Positions 39,538 to 48,792 of a stretch of DNA of 64,000 nt are shown here, in pieces. The number at the start of each line of letters is the position of its first letter. Position 1 is the first letter of the stretch. Made by a program: the position numbers and the translations under genes. Location of the stretch: positions 211,712 to 275,711 of the forward strand of contig NZ_PYFP01000006.1 in the NCBI RefSeq assembly GCF_003056055.1, written 5' to 3'. Below the pieces are notes generated by a model, which saw only the letters and a program-made list of their open reading frames with translations, ran no database searches and was not told the origin of the DNA. The DNA comes from Glaciimonas sp. PCH181 (GTDB lineage Bacteria; Pseudomonadota; Gammaproteobacteria; Burkholderiales; Burkholderiaceae_D).

Positions 39538-40824
39538 TCAAGGATACAAACCGCGCATTTCACGGGCTTGCAGGACACGGGTACACGCCATAATAAATGC
39601 CGCTGTCCGTAGCGATACTTTTTTCTCTTCTGCCAGTTGCCATACGGAGCTGAAAGCCTCGCGCATAATGCGGGTGAGGCGTAAATTGATTTCGTCTTCA
39701 GTCCAGAAGAAGCTTGAAAAATCCTGTACCCATTCGAAATAACTGACAGTCACACCACCGGCATTGGCAATGACATCAGGCACAATTAAGACACCCTTAT
39801 CGTGCAAAATATCATCGGCTGCAGGTGTCGTCGGACCATTCGCGCCTTCCAGAATAATCTTGGCGCGGATAGTCTTTGCGGTATCGACATTGATTTGCTG
39901 CTCTAACGCGGCGGGGATCAAAATGTCGCAATCGGTTGCCCAAAACAGTGCACGATCCGAGATCTCTTCACCACCAGTGAACCCGGCCACGCTACCAGTT
40001 TGCAGGACATGCTCTTGCAACGCAGGAACGTCCAGACCGCTTTCTCGTATCACGGTGCTTTTGTGGTCCTGCACCGCAACAACTTTGGCGCCAGCTTCAG
40101 AAAACAGGCGTGCTGCAATACCGCCGACGTTACCGAAACCCTGCACTGCTACCCGTGCGCCCTTGATATCCAGACCGCGTTTAACAGCCGCTTCGCAGCC
40201 GACGACAAACACGCCGCGTCCGGTAGCTTCGCGCCGTCCCAGACTGCCGCCCAGAGAAATCGGCTTGCCGGTGACAACGCCAGAAGCGGTGCTGCCCTGA
40301 TTCATGGAATAGGTATCCATCATCCACGCCATGATCTGCTCGTTGGTATTAACGTCAGGCGCAGGAATATCTTTATTCGGGCCGATGATGATGCCGATTT
40401 CACTGGTATAGCGGCGCGTCATCCGTTGCAACTCACCTTGGGATAACGTTTTTGGGTCAACCCGAATACCACCTTTAGCACCGCCGTATGGCACGTTGAC
40501 TGCGGCATTCTTCACCGTCATCCAGGCCGATAAAGCCATGACTTCCGACAGTGTCACGTCTTGATGGAAACGAACGCCGCCCTTGCCAGGACCACGCGAG
40601 GTATTGTGCTGTACGCGATAGCCTTCAAAGTGGGCGATGGTGCCGTTATCGCGCTCAATCGGGACATCCACGATCAAAATACGCTTAGGCCGTTTCATGG
40701 TTTCGACCCAACGTGCTAACGGGCCGAGATAAGGGGTAACACGATCGATTTGCTCAAGATAGTCGCCCCATGGACCAATGCCATGTGACGACAAATAAGA
40801 AGGGACTTCATGCTGAATAGACAT
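39538..40824 (-). CDS. gdhA: Glutamate dehydrogenase
   Basis: Interconverts glutamate and 2-oxoglutarate plus ammonia. The 428 residues have the substrate motif [10 protein letters not shown] and catalytic-lysine segment [29 protein letters not shown], and the Rossmann stretch [11 protein letters not shown]. Length and motifs fit the hexameric RocG/GudB-like group rather than the longer E. coli GdhA, so NAD use and a catabolic role are likely. Its place beside the glutamate transporter supports glutamate catabolism. Confidence 0.94.
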   Translation of the reverse strand: MSIQHEVPSYLSSHGIGPWGDYLEQIDRVTPYLGPLARWVETMKRPKRILIVDVPIERDNGTIAHFEGYRVQHNTSRGPGKGGVRFHQDVTLSEVMALSAWMTVKNAAVNVPYGGAKGGIRVDPKTLSQGELQRMTRRYTSEIGIIIGPNKDIPAPDVNTNEQIMAWMMDTYSMNQGSTASGVVTGKPISLGGSLGRREATGRGVFVVGCEAAVKRGLDIKGARVAVQGFGNVGGIAARLFSEAGAKVVAVQDHKSTVIRESGLDVPALQEHVLQTGSVAGFTGGEEISDRALFWATDCDILIPAALEQQINVDTAKTIRAKIILEGANGPTTPAADDILHDKGVLIVPDVIANAGGVTVSYFEWVQDFSSFFWTEDEINLRLTRIMREAFSSVWQLAEEKKVSLRTAAFIMACTRVLQAREMRGLYP

Positions 40825-41027
40825 TTGTGACGCGCTCCGAAGGTTGCAATGATTAGCTCATTAACGCAAGTAAGGCGTAATAAATTGCCTTATTGGTCTG
40901 GCTAGAATCGTAGAACATCCGGGTGCGTCAATTCCAATGCTTTGTTCGCATGCAACTATGCATTTTTTGCATGGGGCTGTATTTTTGCCTGATTCTGTGC
41001 AACCAAATCGCGCCAGCTAGCGCGGCC

Positions 41028-42005
41028 TCACAAGGCTATTTTTGGTTTCTTTCTGGTGCCACCGCTACGTACTTTGACCTGTCCTTCTTGCTGCTGCAAC
41101 AAGTAAGCCCATAACCGCGAAACCACCGGCTTACCGGGCCGCTGCGCTGTGGGGCGTTCGCGATAAAGGCGAATTTCCATGACCGCCTCCCACTCGTGCG
41201 CGCCATCGTCGACGCGTGCCAATTGCTTTAGCTTGACTTCACGCGTGACGGCAGACTCGGGTAAAAACGCGACGCCGTGGCCTTCTAGGGCCATCATTTT
41301 CAAGCCTTCCGCCATATCGGTTTCATAGCGTTTTTCCAGATGCAACGGCCTTTTCGAATCAGTCAGAATCAATTCCACCATCCGACCGAGATAGGCGTTA
41401 CTTGTATAAGATAAAAATGGTAAAGGGGTGGTGCTAGTGCCGGGGAAGAGATAATCGGGCACACCAGACTTATTGCAATGCGCGTACGCACGCAACACTT
41501 CGCTACCCAAAGTCAGCATGTCATACCGACCGGAATCGAGTTGCACCGGCTGGCGCGGATGGTGATAACACAAGAGCAGATCGCAACCGCCATCTACCAT
41601 CGTCATCACCGCATCATGGACATTAAGTGCAATTAACCGCGTGCTAAGGGGGCCGAAGTCGGCTTCAAGCAGCCTTATCCAGCGCGGCATATACGTCAAT
41701 GACAACGTATGCGGCACGGCGAAATCGACGGTACTTAATCCGGTCGGACGCTTACCACGCATCAGCGCACGGGCATTATTAATCTGCCCGAGCATTTCCA
41801 TCGCCTGCTCATAAAACACTTCGCCCGATGGCGTTAAGCGGGTCGGGTACGAAGTGCGATCGATCAAATCCGCCCCCAGCCACGCCTCAAGCGATTGAAT
41901 TCTGCGCGAAAACGCAGGCTGCGTGACGTGACGCAATTCTGCCGAACGGCTGAAACTATGCGTTTCGGCCAACGAAATAAAGTCTTCTAACCATTTACTT
42001 TCCAT
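41028..42005 (-). CDS. LysR-family regulator, HypT (YjiE)-like
   Basis: The N-terminal winged helix (ESKWLEDFISLAETHSFSRSAELRHVTQPAFSRRIQSLE) and effector domain (PHTLSLTYMPRW, FLSYTSNAYLGRM, GLKMMALEGHGVAFLPESAV) resemble E. coli HypT, a hypochlorite-responsive regulator. From ATG 42005 the protein is 325 residues and matches the family start; an upstream start at 42107 adds 34 residues. Effector and targets are not visible here. It is codirectional with the ABC exporter gene upstream. Confidence 0.85.
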   Translation of the reverse strand: MESKWLEDFISLAETHSFSRSAELRHVTQPAFSRRIQSLEAWLGADLIDRTSYPTRLTPSGEVFYEQAMEMLGQINNARALMRGKRPTGLSTVDFAVPHTLSLTYMPRWIRLLEADFGPLSTRLIALNVHDAVMTMVDGGCDLLLCYHHPRQPVQLDSGRYDMLTLGSEVLRAYAHCNKSGVPDYLFPGTSTTPLPFLSYTSNAYLGRMVELILTDSKRPLHLEKRYETDMAEGLKMMALEGHGVAFLPESAVTREVKLKQLARVDDGAHEWEAVMEIRLYRERPTAQRPGKPVVSRLWAYLLQQQEGQVKVRSGGTRKKPKIAL

Positions 42006-42142
42006 AGCGCTATCGTAACGCGAGTCACCGTCGGAAGGGTTAATAGGCGCATAAAAAAATTGGCTGACGCAAAAATGGCCGAGGGGTTTTAACGCCCACT
42101 CGGCCAACTAATCCTGATGCTAGCGCAAATCCGTCAACTTTC

Positions 42143-44023
42143 TCAAGCCTCGGCGAACGGCATCGATGGCACCGACTGCGGCGATGCGGCGGCTTCTTCC
42201 GGATGCGCTTGCTGGCGTTCCCACATTTGTGAATATGCACCGGCGGCAGCCAGCAATTGTCCGTGCGTGCCGCGTTCGATGATGCGGCCGTGATCCAGCA
42301 CCAGAATCTGCTGCGCGTCGGCGATGGTCGACAGGCGGTGCGCAATTACCAGCGTAGTCCGGTTCTTGGCAATTTCTTTTAGCTGGGTCTGGATCGCTTG
42401 CTCGGATTTTGAATCGAGCGCAGACGTCGCCTCGTCAAAAATTAGCAACGCCGGATTTTTCAGCAGTGTGCGGGCAATCGCTACGCGCTGCTTTTCGCCA
42501 CCGGAAAGTTTTAAACCTCGCTCACCCACCATCGATGCATAACCATCGGGCAGCGACACAATAAAGTCATGAATATGCGCCGCTTTCGCCACCGCGATAA
42601 CCTGCTCTTTGCTCGCGCCCGGCATGCCATAGGCAATGTTGTATTCGATACTGTCATTAAACAGCACGGTATCTTGCGGCACGATACCGATTGCTTGCCG
42701 CAACGAAGTTTGCGTCACGTCGCGCAAATCTTGCCCATCAATCGTGATTTTTCCGTGATCGATATCATAAAAACGAAACAGCAAACGCGATAGCGTCGAC
42801 TTGCCCGAACCGCTATGGCCGACCACAGCCGTAGTCGTACCCGCCGCAATCGTAAAGTCGACATCGAACAGAATCTGCCGGTTGCTTTCGTAACTAAAAT
42901 CAACGTGCGAGAAATGTACTTGTGCGCCGGTGGTGAACAATGGCGTGGCATCGGGCCCGTCGGCAATTTCGCGGTTCTCGTCCAATAGCGAAAACAGCCG
43001 TTCCATATCGGCCAGACTTTGCTTGATTTCGCGATAAATCACACCCAGAAAATTCAACGGAATATATAACTGGATCATGAATGAATTCACCAGTACCAAA
43101 TCGCCCAATGTCATCTTACCGTCGATCACACCCTGCGTTGCGCGCCACAAAATCAACGTTACAGCGATGGCGATAATCAATGACTGACCGGTATTGAGCA
43201 ACGACAACGAGGTCTGCGATTTGACCGCCGCCGTTTCATAATCCATCAAACCGTCGTCGTAACGCTTGGCTTCGTACGCTTCATTGCCAAAATATTTAAC
43301 GGTTTCATAGTTGATCAGGGAATCGATCGCTTTGGTATTCGCTTTGGAGTCCAGCGCATTCATCGTACGGCGAAAATGCGTTCGCCATTCCGTCACAACT
43401 ACAGTAAAAGTAATATAGGTAATCAACGCCACTGAGGTGATGACCGTGAACCAGATATCGTAATGAATCGCCAGATAACTCAGTACCAAAGAAATCTCAA
43501 CCAGCGTTGGCAAAATGCTAAATAAGGCGTAAGACACTAGCGACGAAATCCCGCGCGTTCCGCGTTCGATATCCCGCGTCATTCCACCGGTTTGTCGATT
43601 CAGATGAAAACGTAACGACAACGCATGCAGATGCCGAAACACCTGCAAAGCAATCGTTCTGACGGCCCGCTGCGTCACCCGCGCAAAGACAAATTCGCGC
43701 AATTCAGTGAACAAAGTCGTGCTTAATCGTAGTGCGCCATACGCCGCCAGGATACCTAACGGCAACACCAACATCGCTTGCGGATGCGCCGCGGTGATGG
43801 TCATGCTATCGACCAGGCGTTTGAGGACCAGCGGTACGCCGACGTTGGCCATTTTTGCGCCTACCAAAAATAACAGCGCCAACGAGACCCGCCATTTATA
43901 CGTCCATAAATACGGCAGCAATGTCTTTAAAGTGACCCAATCGCTGCGTTTTTTTGCGGCCGATGGGGGCGAGGGCTGAGATGCTGGGTTAGCAGAATCT
44001 GCAGAAGTGGAATAGCGACGCAT
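42143..44023 (-). CDS. ABC exporter of the ATM1/ABCB7 type (fused membrane and ATPase domains)
   Basis: Half-transporter of 626 residues that works as a homodimer in the inner membrane. An N-terminal six-helix domain (about 40-330) includes the conserved HLHALSLRFHLNRQTGGMTRDIERGTRGI segment of ATM1-like proteins. The ATPase domain has Walker A GHSGSGKST, signature LSGGEKQRVAIARTL and Walker B LLIFDEATSALD. Bacterial members export glutathione conjugates or metal-thiol complexes; the substrate here is inferred from family only. Confidence 0.92.
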   Translation of the reverse strand: MRRYSTSADSANPASQPSPPSAAKKRSDWVTLKTLLPYLWTYKWRVSLALLFLVGAKMANVGVPLVLKRLVDSMTITAAHPQAMLVLPLGILAAYGALRLSTTLFTELREFVFARVTQRAVRTIALQVFRHLHALSLRFHLNRQTGGMTRDIERGTRGISSLVSYALFSILPTLVEISLVLSYLAIHYDIWFTVITSVALITYITFTVVVTEWRTHFRRTMNALDSKANTKAIDSLINYETVKYFGNEAYEAKRYDDGLMDYETAAVKSQTSLSLLNTGQSLIIAIAVTLILWRATQGVIDGKMTLGDLVLVNSFMIQLYIPLNFLGVIYREIKQSLADMERLFSLLDENREIADGPDATPLFTTGAQVHFSHVDFSYESNRQILFDVDFTIAAGTTTAVVGHSGSGKSTLSRLLFRFYDIDHGKITIDGQDLRDVTQTSLRQAIGIVPQDTVLFNDSIEYNIAYGMPGASKEQVIAVAKAAHIHDFIVSLPDGYASMVGERGLKLSGGEKQRVAIARTLLKNPALLIFDEATSALDSKSEQAIQTQLKEIAKNRTTLVIAHRLSTIADAQQILVLDHGRIIERGTHGQLLAAAGAYSQMWERQQAHPEEAAASPQSVPSMPFAEA

Positions 44024-44097
44024 GGATAGAATCTTATGAATGGTTTATGCTACAGGGCGACCAATTATTGTAGTTGTAGGGCTTAAGGAATTTCAAA

Positions 44098-44514
44098 ATG
44101 ACTGAACAAAATAACACCATCAATCCGAATGCACTACCGAACGGGAAAATGCCGCAATTGCGGGTAATGCCAATGCCAAGCGACGCCAATGTATATGGCG
44201 ACGTATTTGGCGGCTGGATTATGGCGCAAGTCGATATTGCCGGCTCGTTACCTGCGACTCGCCGTGCTAATGGCCGGGTTGCCACCATCGCGGTAAATTC
44301 GTTTATCTTTAAAAATCCCGTCTTCGTCGGTGATTTACTGTCGATTTACGCCGAGATTGTCAAAGTCGGCAATACTTCGATTACCGTTAATGTAGAAGTC
44401 TACGCCGAACGCAATCGCTTGCAGGCGGAGACCGTTAAAGTGACCGAAGCCACGCTGACCTACGTTGCAACCGATTCAAGCCGTAAGCCACGACAAATTC
44501 CACCAATGCGTTAA
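44098..44514 (+). CDS. Acyl-CoA thioesterase, YciA-like
   Basis: Hotdog-fold thioesterase hydrolysing acyl-CoA in the cytoplasm. The 138 residues show the catalytic/CoA-binding motif NVYGDVFGGWIMAQVDIAG, VATIAVNSFIFKNPVFVGDLLSIYAEI and NVEVYAERN. AAGGA lies eight bases before the ATG. It is divergent from the ABC exporter gene. Confidence 0.92.
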   Translation: MTEQNNTINPNALPNGKMPQLRVMPMPSDANVYGDVFGGWIMAQVDIAGSLPATRRANGRVATIAVNSFIFKNPVFVGDLLSIYAEIVKVGNTSITVNVEVYAERNRLQAETVKVTEATLTYVATDSSRKPRQIPPMR

Positions 44515-44618
44515 ATGGCGGTCAAAAGGCGTAATTCAATATGAATTTAGTTAGAATTTTGTTTGAAAGTTAAGTAAATTTCAGCGAGATTTTCGGCAAA
44601 GCGCTGCTTTTACCTGTA

Positions 44619-45431
44619 TCAAGTGGCGGCTGCGCCCAACTCGGTCGAGATAGCGGCGGCTGCCTGCTTCACAATAGGAATTAATGCCTGCATGCGTTTA
44701 TAGGGCATGTACGGCAAGGTGCTAGACACGCTGATGGCGGCGACAATAGCGTGGCTGGCGTCGCGTATCGGTGCAGCGACACAACGGATCGATGGTTCGT
44801 TGTCTTCCAGATCGAAAGAAAAGCCGCCTTTCGCATATTGCTGCATGTGTTCCAGAAACTCCGTCCAACTCCCCTTTTTGAGTAATTTTGCGCTGTCGGC
44901 GCTGTGCGCAAACGTGCGCTTCTCATACAAATCTTTCCAGCGGTCCTCCGTCAGTTCCAGCATTAACGCTTTGCCGACACCGGTCGTCGCAATCGGCATT
45001 CTGTGGCCGACGCGGGAACGCATTTCCAAACCTTTTTTGCCTGGAATTTTATCCAGATAAATAACGTCATCGGCGTCACGAACGGCAAGATGAATCGTGT
45101 CATTCGTTTGCTCTGCCAGCGATTCCAGAAAAGGCCGGGCCACGACCGAAAGCGAGACTTCTTCCCGCGCTTGAAAGCCCAGTTCGATCAATTTTGGACC
45201 TAACGCGTAACCGGTGTTTAAGCTGAACCGCAAATAACGCTCTTGCACCAGACAACTGGCCAGCCGGTGCGTGGTGCTGCGGGTGGTCCCGACTGCGGCG
45301 GCAATTTGCATCAAATCACGCGCACCGGCAGCAACCGCATGGACCACTGCCAATCCGCGCATTAACGTTTGCGTGCCCGTGGGGGACGACCCATTTTGGG
45401 TTCCATCATCTGCCGCCAGTGGCTTCATCAT
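44619..45431 (-). CDS. IclR-family regulator, probable repressor of dgoKAD
   Basis: The 270 residues have an N-terminal winged helix (QIAAAVGTTRSTTHRLASCLVQERYL, about 42-67) and a C-terminal IclR effector domain (VIYLDKIPGKKGLEMRSRVGHRMPIATTGVGKALM). It is divergent from the dgo operon with palindromes in the shared promoter region, so local regulation is likely. The E. coli dgo regulator is of the GntR family, so this would be a non-homologous replacement. Confidence 0.88.
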   Translation of the reverse strand: MMKPLAADDGTQNGSSPTGTQTLMRGLAVVHAVAAGARDLMQIAAAVGTTRSTTHRLASCLVQERYLRFSLNTGYALGPKLIELGFQAREEVSLSVVARPFLESLAEQTNDTIHLAVRDADDVIYLDKIPGKKGLEMRSRVGHRMPIATTGVGKALMLELTEDRWKDLYEKRTFAHSADSAKLLKKGSWTEFLEHMQQYAKGGFSFDLEDNEPSIRCVAAPIRDASHAIVAAISVSSTLPYMPYKRMQALIPIVKQAAAAISTELGAAAT

Positions 45432-45510
45432 TTCGGGACTTTCGTTTTATTCAATCAATAAAAAGTATCGTGCATCGGGCTTGCCCGGAAAAGATAGGCA
45501 ATAACCAGTA

Positions 45511-45590
45511 TTTTACACAAAATCTGTAAAAATCCCATATATTGGTACTACGTATCATATATTGACAATCCAAATGCGAAGGTCTAGAGT
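45511..45590 (+). promoter_or_regulatory. dgoK promoter with candidate IclR operators
   Basis: TTGACA (45562-45567), exactly 17 bp, TAGAGT (45585-45590), pointing at dgoK; predicted leader about 130 nt. A palindrome TTTTACA-N7-TGTAAAA occupies 45511-45531. Two direct copies of CATATATTG start at 45536 and 45556, exactly 20 bp (two turns) apart, the second overlapping the -35 hexamer. These are plausible sites for the divergent IclR protein. Confidence 0.65.
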
Positions 45591-45729
45591 GCGATGATTG
45601 GTGCGCAATGCTACATTTTTATCAGCCGTCGGCATCTGCTAAATGCACTGAAGCAACGGCGAACAGCAAGCCCGCAATAAATAGTCACACCAAAATCTCG
45701 CCACCAACGACCACGATGAAGGCAATCTC

Positions 45730-46770
45730 ATGCAGCACACTCAATTAATCGCGCTGGACTGGGGCACTTCATCGTTACGCGCATATCGCCTCGGATATCG
45801 TGGCGAGGTGCTGGAACAACGCAGTTTTCCCTGGGGGATCATGCATTTACCCGCAGTCACGGCTGAGGAAGAGCTTGCTTTCGGTGACAAGGCTGGCTTC
45901 GAACTGGCTTTCAGACAAGCTTGCGGCGACTGGATCGCGGCAGCACCAGAAACACCGATCATCGCCTGCGGCATGATCGGCAGCATGCAGGGATGGCGCG
46001 AAGCGCCATACTTAACGACGCCAATCGCCATCGATCAGATCGGCAAAACATTGCAAGCGGTACAAACAAACGATGGATTAACCGTCCATATCGTACCGGG
46101 CCTGATACAGCACACCGACTTGCCTAACGTTATGCGCGGTGAAGAAACGCAGGTCATCGGCGCATTAGCGATCTCTGCTGAAAAACATAAAAAACTAGTC
46201 GATGACGTGCTGATCGGTTTGCCGGGTACACATTCCAAATGGATACGCGTGCATCAACACAGTAGCGAACCGATGATCCAGCATTTCGATACGTTCATGA
46301 CCGGCGAAGTCTACGCCGCGCTCTGTGCGCACACCATTTTAGGCCGCACTATGCAGCCGGAGACGGCCTTTGAATTTGGTGCCGACGATGCTGCCAATGC
46401 AGCATTTTTGCGTGGATTGGAAGTCGCACAAACGGTCGCTGGTCGCGCTGGTGTGCTCTCCACTATTTTTAGTTCGCGCACACTCGGATTGACCGGCGCG
46501 CTGGACGGCGCAGGTCAACGTGAATATTTATCGGGCTTACTCATTGGTCATGAAATCGCCGTTTTACGCGCCTCACTGGAAGAACAAGCGCATCCGCCGC
46601 GTCAAATTATTTTGATCGGCGACACGGCATTGTGCGCGCGTTATATGAAGGCGCTGGAAGTCTATGAAATCAGTCATGCAGAAGTCGCCAGTCAAGCGAC
46701 GGAACGCGGTTTATGGATGCTGGCAGTACAGGCTGAATTGATTGCAGCAACGCCTTCATCCGGCAAATAA
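45730..46770 (+). CDS. dgoK: 2-dehydro-3-deoxygalactonokinase
   Basis: Phosphorylates 2-keto-3-deoxygalactonate in the De Ley-Doudoroff pathway. The 346 residues open with the sugar-kinase-like LIALDWGTSSLRAYRL, then IIACGMIGSMQGWREAPY, GEETQVIGAL, LPGTHSKWIRV and HFDTFMTGEVYAAL, typical of DgoK. First gene of dgoKAD, with AAGG eight bases before the ATG. Confidence 0.94.
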   Translation: MQHTQLIALDWGTSSLRAYRLGYRGEVLEQRSFPWGIMHLPAVTAEEELAFGDKAGFELAFRQACGDWIAAAPETPIIACGMIGSMQGWREAPYLTTPIAIDQIGKTLQAVQTNDGLTVHIVPGLIQHTDLPNVMRGEETQVIGALAISAEKHKKLVDDVLIGLPGTHSKWIRVHQHSSEPMIQHFDTFMTGEVYAALCAHTILGRTMQPETAFEFGADDAANAAFLRGLEVAQTVAGRAGVLSTIFSSRTLGLTGALDGAGQREYLSGLLIGHEIAVLRASLEEQAHPPRQIILIGDTALCARYMKALEVYEISHAEVASQATERGLWMLAVQAELIAATPSSGK

Positions 46771-46814
46771 CCGACGTACAAAAATATTAATATCAGCCCT
46801 CCAAGAAAGTTCAA

Positions 46815-47435
46815 ATGCTAAAAAATGCGATGCAACAATGCGGCATGATTGCGATTTTGCGCGGAGTACTTCCCAGCGAAGTTGCCGCTATCGGCATGGC
46901 GCTTTACGCCGCTGGGTTTCGTGTCATTGAAGTCCCTTTAAATTCACCCGAACCGTTTGAAAGTATCCGTATATTACGCACCACGCTAGCCGCTGATTGC
47001 GTAGTGGGCGCGGGAACTGTGTTAACAACTGCGATGGTGGCAGAAGTAAAAAATGCGGGCGGTGAAATCATCGTCATGCCGCATAGCGATGCTGCCGTCA
47101 TCGGCGCTGCCAAACGTGCTGGAATGGCATGCGCGCCCGGCGTCGCCACCGTCACCGAAGCGTTTGCAGCGCTGGCTGCGGGCGCAGACGTTCTCAAAAT
47201 GTTTCCTGCCGAGCAGCTTGGCCCCAACGTCGTCAAAGCCTGGCGTGCCGTGATTCCCACGAATATCGCGCTGGTTCCGGTCGGCGGTATTACACCAGAA
47301 AACATGGCAACATTTATGGCCGCCGGGGCTTCTGGATTCGGCCTGGGATCAGCCCTCTATAAGCCCGGCATGTCTGCCGAAGAAGTCAGCAAAAATGCGC
47401 AGCAATTCGTCGCCGCCTGGCGCGCACTAGCCTAG
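46815..47435 (+). CDS. dgoA: 2-dehydro-3-deoxy-6-phosphogalactonate aldolase
   Basis: Class I aldolase splitting the phosphorylated sugar acid into pyruvate and glyceraldehyde 3-phosphate. The 206 residues have VIEVPLNSPEPFESI with the catalytic glutamate, GAGTVLTTAMVAEV, the Schiff-base lysine in ADVLKMFPAEQLGP, and VPVGGITPENMATFMAAGASGFGLGSAL. It lies 44 bp after dgoK. Confidence 0.95.
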   Translation: MLKNAMQQCGMIAILRGVLPSEVAAIGMALYAAGFRVIEVPLNSPEPFESIRILRTTLAADCVVGAGTVLTTAMVAEVKNAGGEIIVMPHSDAAVIGAAKRAGMACAPGVATVTEAFAALAAGADVLKMFPAEQLGPNVVKAWRAVIPTNIALVPVGGITPENMATFMAAGASGFGLGSALYKPGMSAEEVSKNAQQFVAAWRALA

Positions 47436-47465
47436 TCGAGCATAAAAAAATAAGGAGATGACTAA

Positions 47466-48614
47466 ATGAAAATCACAAAATTAACGACCTACATTGTGCC
47501 GCCGCGGTGGTGCTTTTTAAAAATTGAAACTGACGAAGGCGTTGTAGGTTGGGGCGAACCGGTAGTAGAAGGTCGTGCGCACAGCGTGGCGGCAGCAGTG
47601 GAAGAGCTAGCGGATTATCTGATCGGTAAAGATCCACGCAACATCGAAGATCACTGGACCGTACTGTATCGCGGCGGGTTTTATCGCGGCGGCGCAATCC
47701 ACATGAGCGCACTGGCTGGCATTGATCAGGCGCTATGGGATATCAAAGGTAAAGCGCTAGGCGTCTCGGTCAGCCAGCTATTGGGCGGCCCCGTACGCGA
47801 TAGCATCAAGGTCTATTCCTGGATCGGCGGCGACAGGCCGGCCGACACTGCAGCAGCAGCCAAAGATGCCGTCGCACGCGGATTCAGCGCCGTCAAAATG
47901 AACGGCACTGAAGAATTACAGTTCGTTGATTCATATGACAAAGTAGAGGCGATGCTGGCCAATGTCGCTGCCGTACGTGCAGCAGTCGGTCCAAATATCG
48001 GCATCGGCGTAGACTTCCACGGCCGCGTCCATAAACCAATGGCAAAAATTCTGATCAAAGAACTAGAGCAATATAAGCTGATGTTCATTGAAGAACCGGT
48101 CCTGAGTGAGAACTACGAAGCCCTAAAAGAATTAGCGCATCTGACCAGCACACCAATCGCACTAGGCGAACGCTTGTATTCACGCTGGGATTACAAACGC
48201 GTGCTAAGCGAAGGCTACGTCGACATCATCCAGCCAGACGTATCACACGCAGGCGGCATCACCGAAACCCGCAAAATCGCCACCATGGCCGAAGCCTACG
48301 ACGTAGCCGTCGCTCTGCACTGCCCGCTCGGTCCAATCGCGCTAGCAGCCTGCCTGCAAGTCGATGCAGTTTCGTACAATGCTTTCATTCAAGAACAAAG
48401 CCTGGGCATCCATTACAACAAAAGCAATGACCTGCTAGATTACGTCGTCGATCCCACCGTATTTGCCTACAACGAAGGTTACGTCACCATCCCGCAAGGC
48501 CCTGGACTTGGGATAGAAATCAACGAAGAATACGTAAAAGAACGGGCAGCGCTAGGACACCGGTGGCGCAATCCAATCTGGCGCCACAAAGATGGCAGTT
48601 TCGCAGAATGGTAA
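47466..48614 (+). CDS. dgoD: D-galactonate dehydratase
   Basis: Enolase-superfamily enzyme, first step of galactonate breakdown, giving 2-keto-3-deoxygalactonate. The 382 residues match the family length. Metal and catalytic residues are visible in [11 protein letters not shown] (Asp and His), [14 protein letters not shown] (Glu), [11 protein letters not shown] (Glu) and ALHCPLGP (His). AGGAG lies eight bases before the ATG. No galactonate transporter (dgoT) is adjacent. Confidence 0.96.
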   Translation: MKITKLTTYIVPPRWCFLKIETDEGVVGWGEPVVEGRAHSVAAAVEELADYLIGKDPRNIEDHWTVLYRGGFYRGGAIHMSALAGIDQALWDIKGKALGVSVSQLLGGPVRDSIKVYSWIGGDRPADTAAAAKDAVARGFSAVKMNGTEELQFVDSYDKVEAMLANVAAVRAAVGPNIGIGVDFHGRVHKPMAKILIKELEQYKLMFIEEPVLSENYEALKELAHLTSTPIALGERLYSRWDYKRVLSEGYVDIIQPDVSHAGGITETRKIATMAEAYDVAVALHCPLGPIALAACLQVDAVSYNAFIQEQSLGIHYNKSNDLLDYVVDPTVFAYNEGYVTIPQGPGLGIEINEEYVKERAALGHRWRNPIWRHKDGSFAEW

Positions 48615-48649
48615 GGAATTAGCGCCACGAGCGAAAAAGGTTCGCCATA

Positions 48650-48690
48650 AAAAAATCCCCGATAGGTTCATAGCCTAATCGGGGATTTTT
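48650..48690. terminator. Terminator of the dgoKAD operon
   Basis: Stem AAAAATCCCCGAT / ATCGGGGATTTTT with inner AGG/CCT pairs, 35 bp after the dgoD stop codon. Symmetrical, so usable from both strands, toward fadD as well. Confidence 0.9.
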
Positions 48691-48792
48691 CATGAAAAAG
48701 AAAATAACTAATATAGATATTTTCGATTAAGCGGCAGCGGCGGTTATTTTTGCAGTTGCAGTAGTTGTTGAAGTTGACCTACCCCGTCAAAA

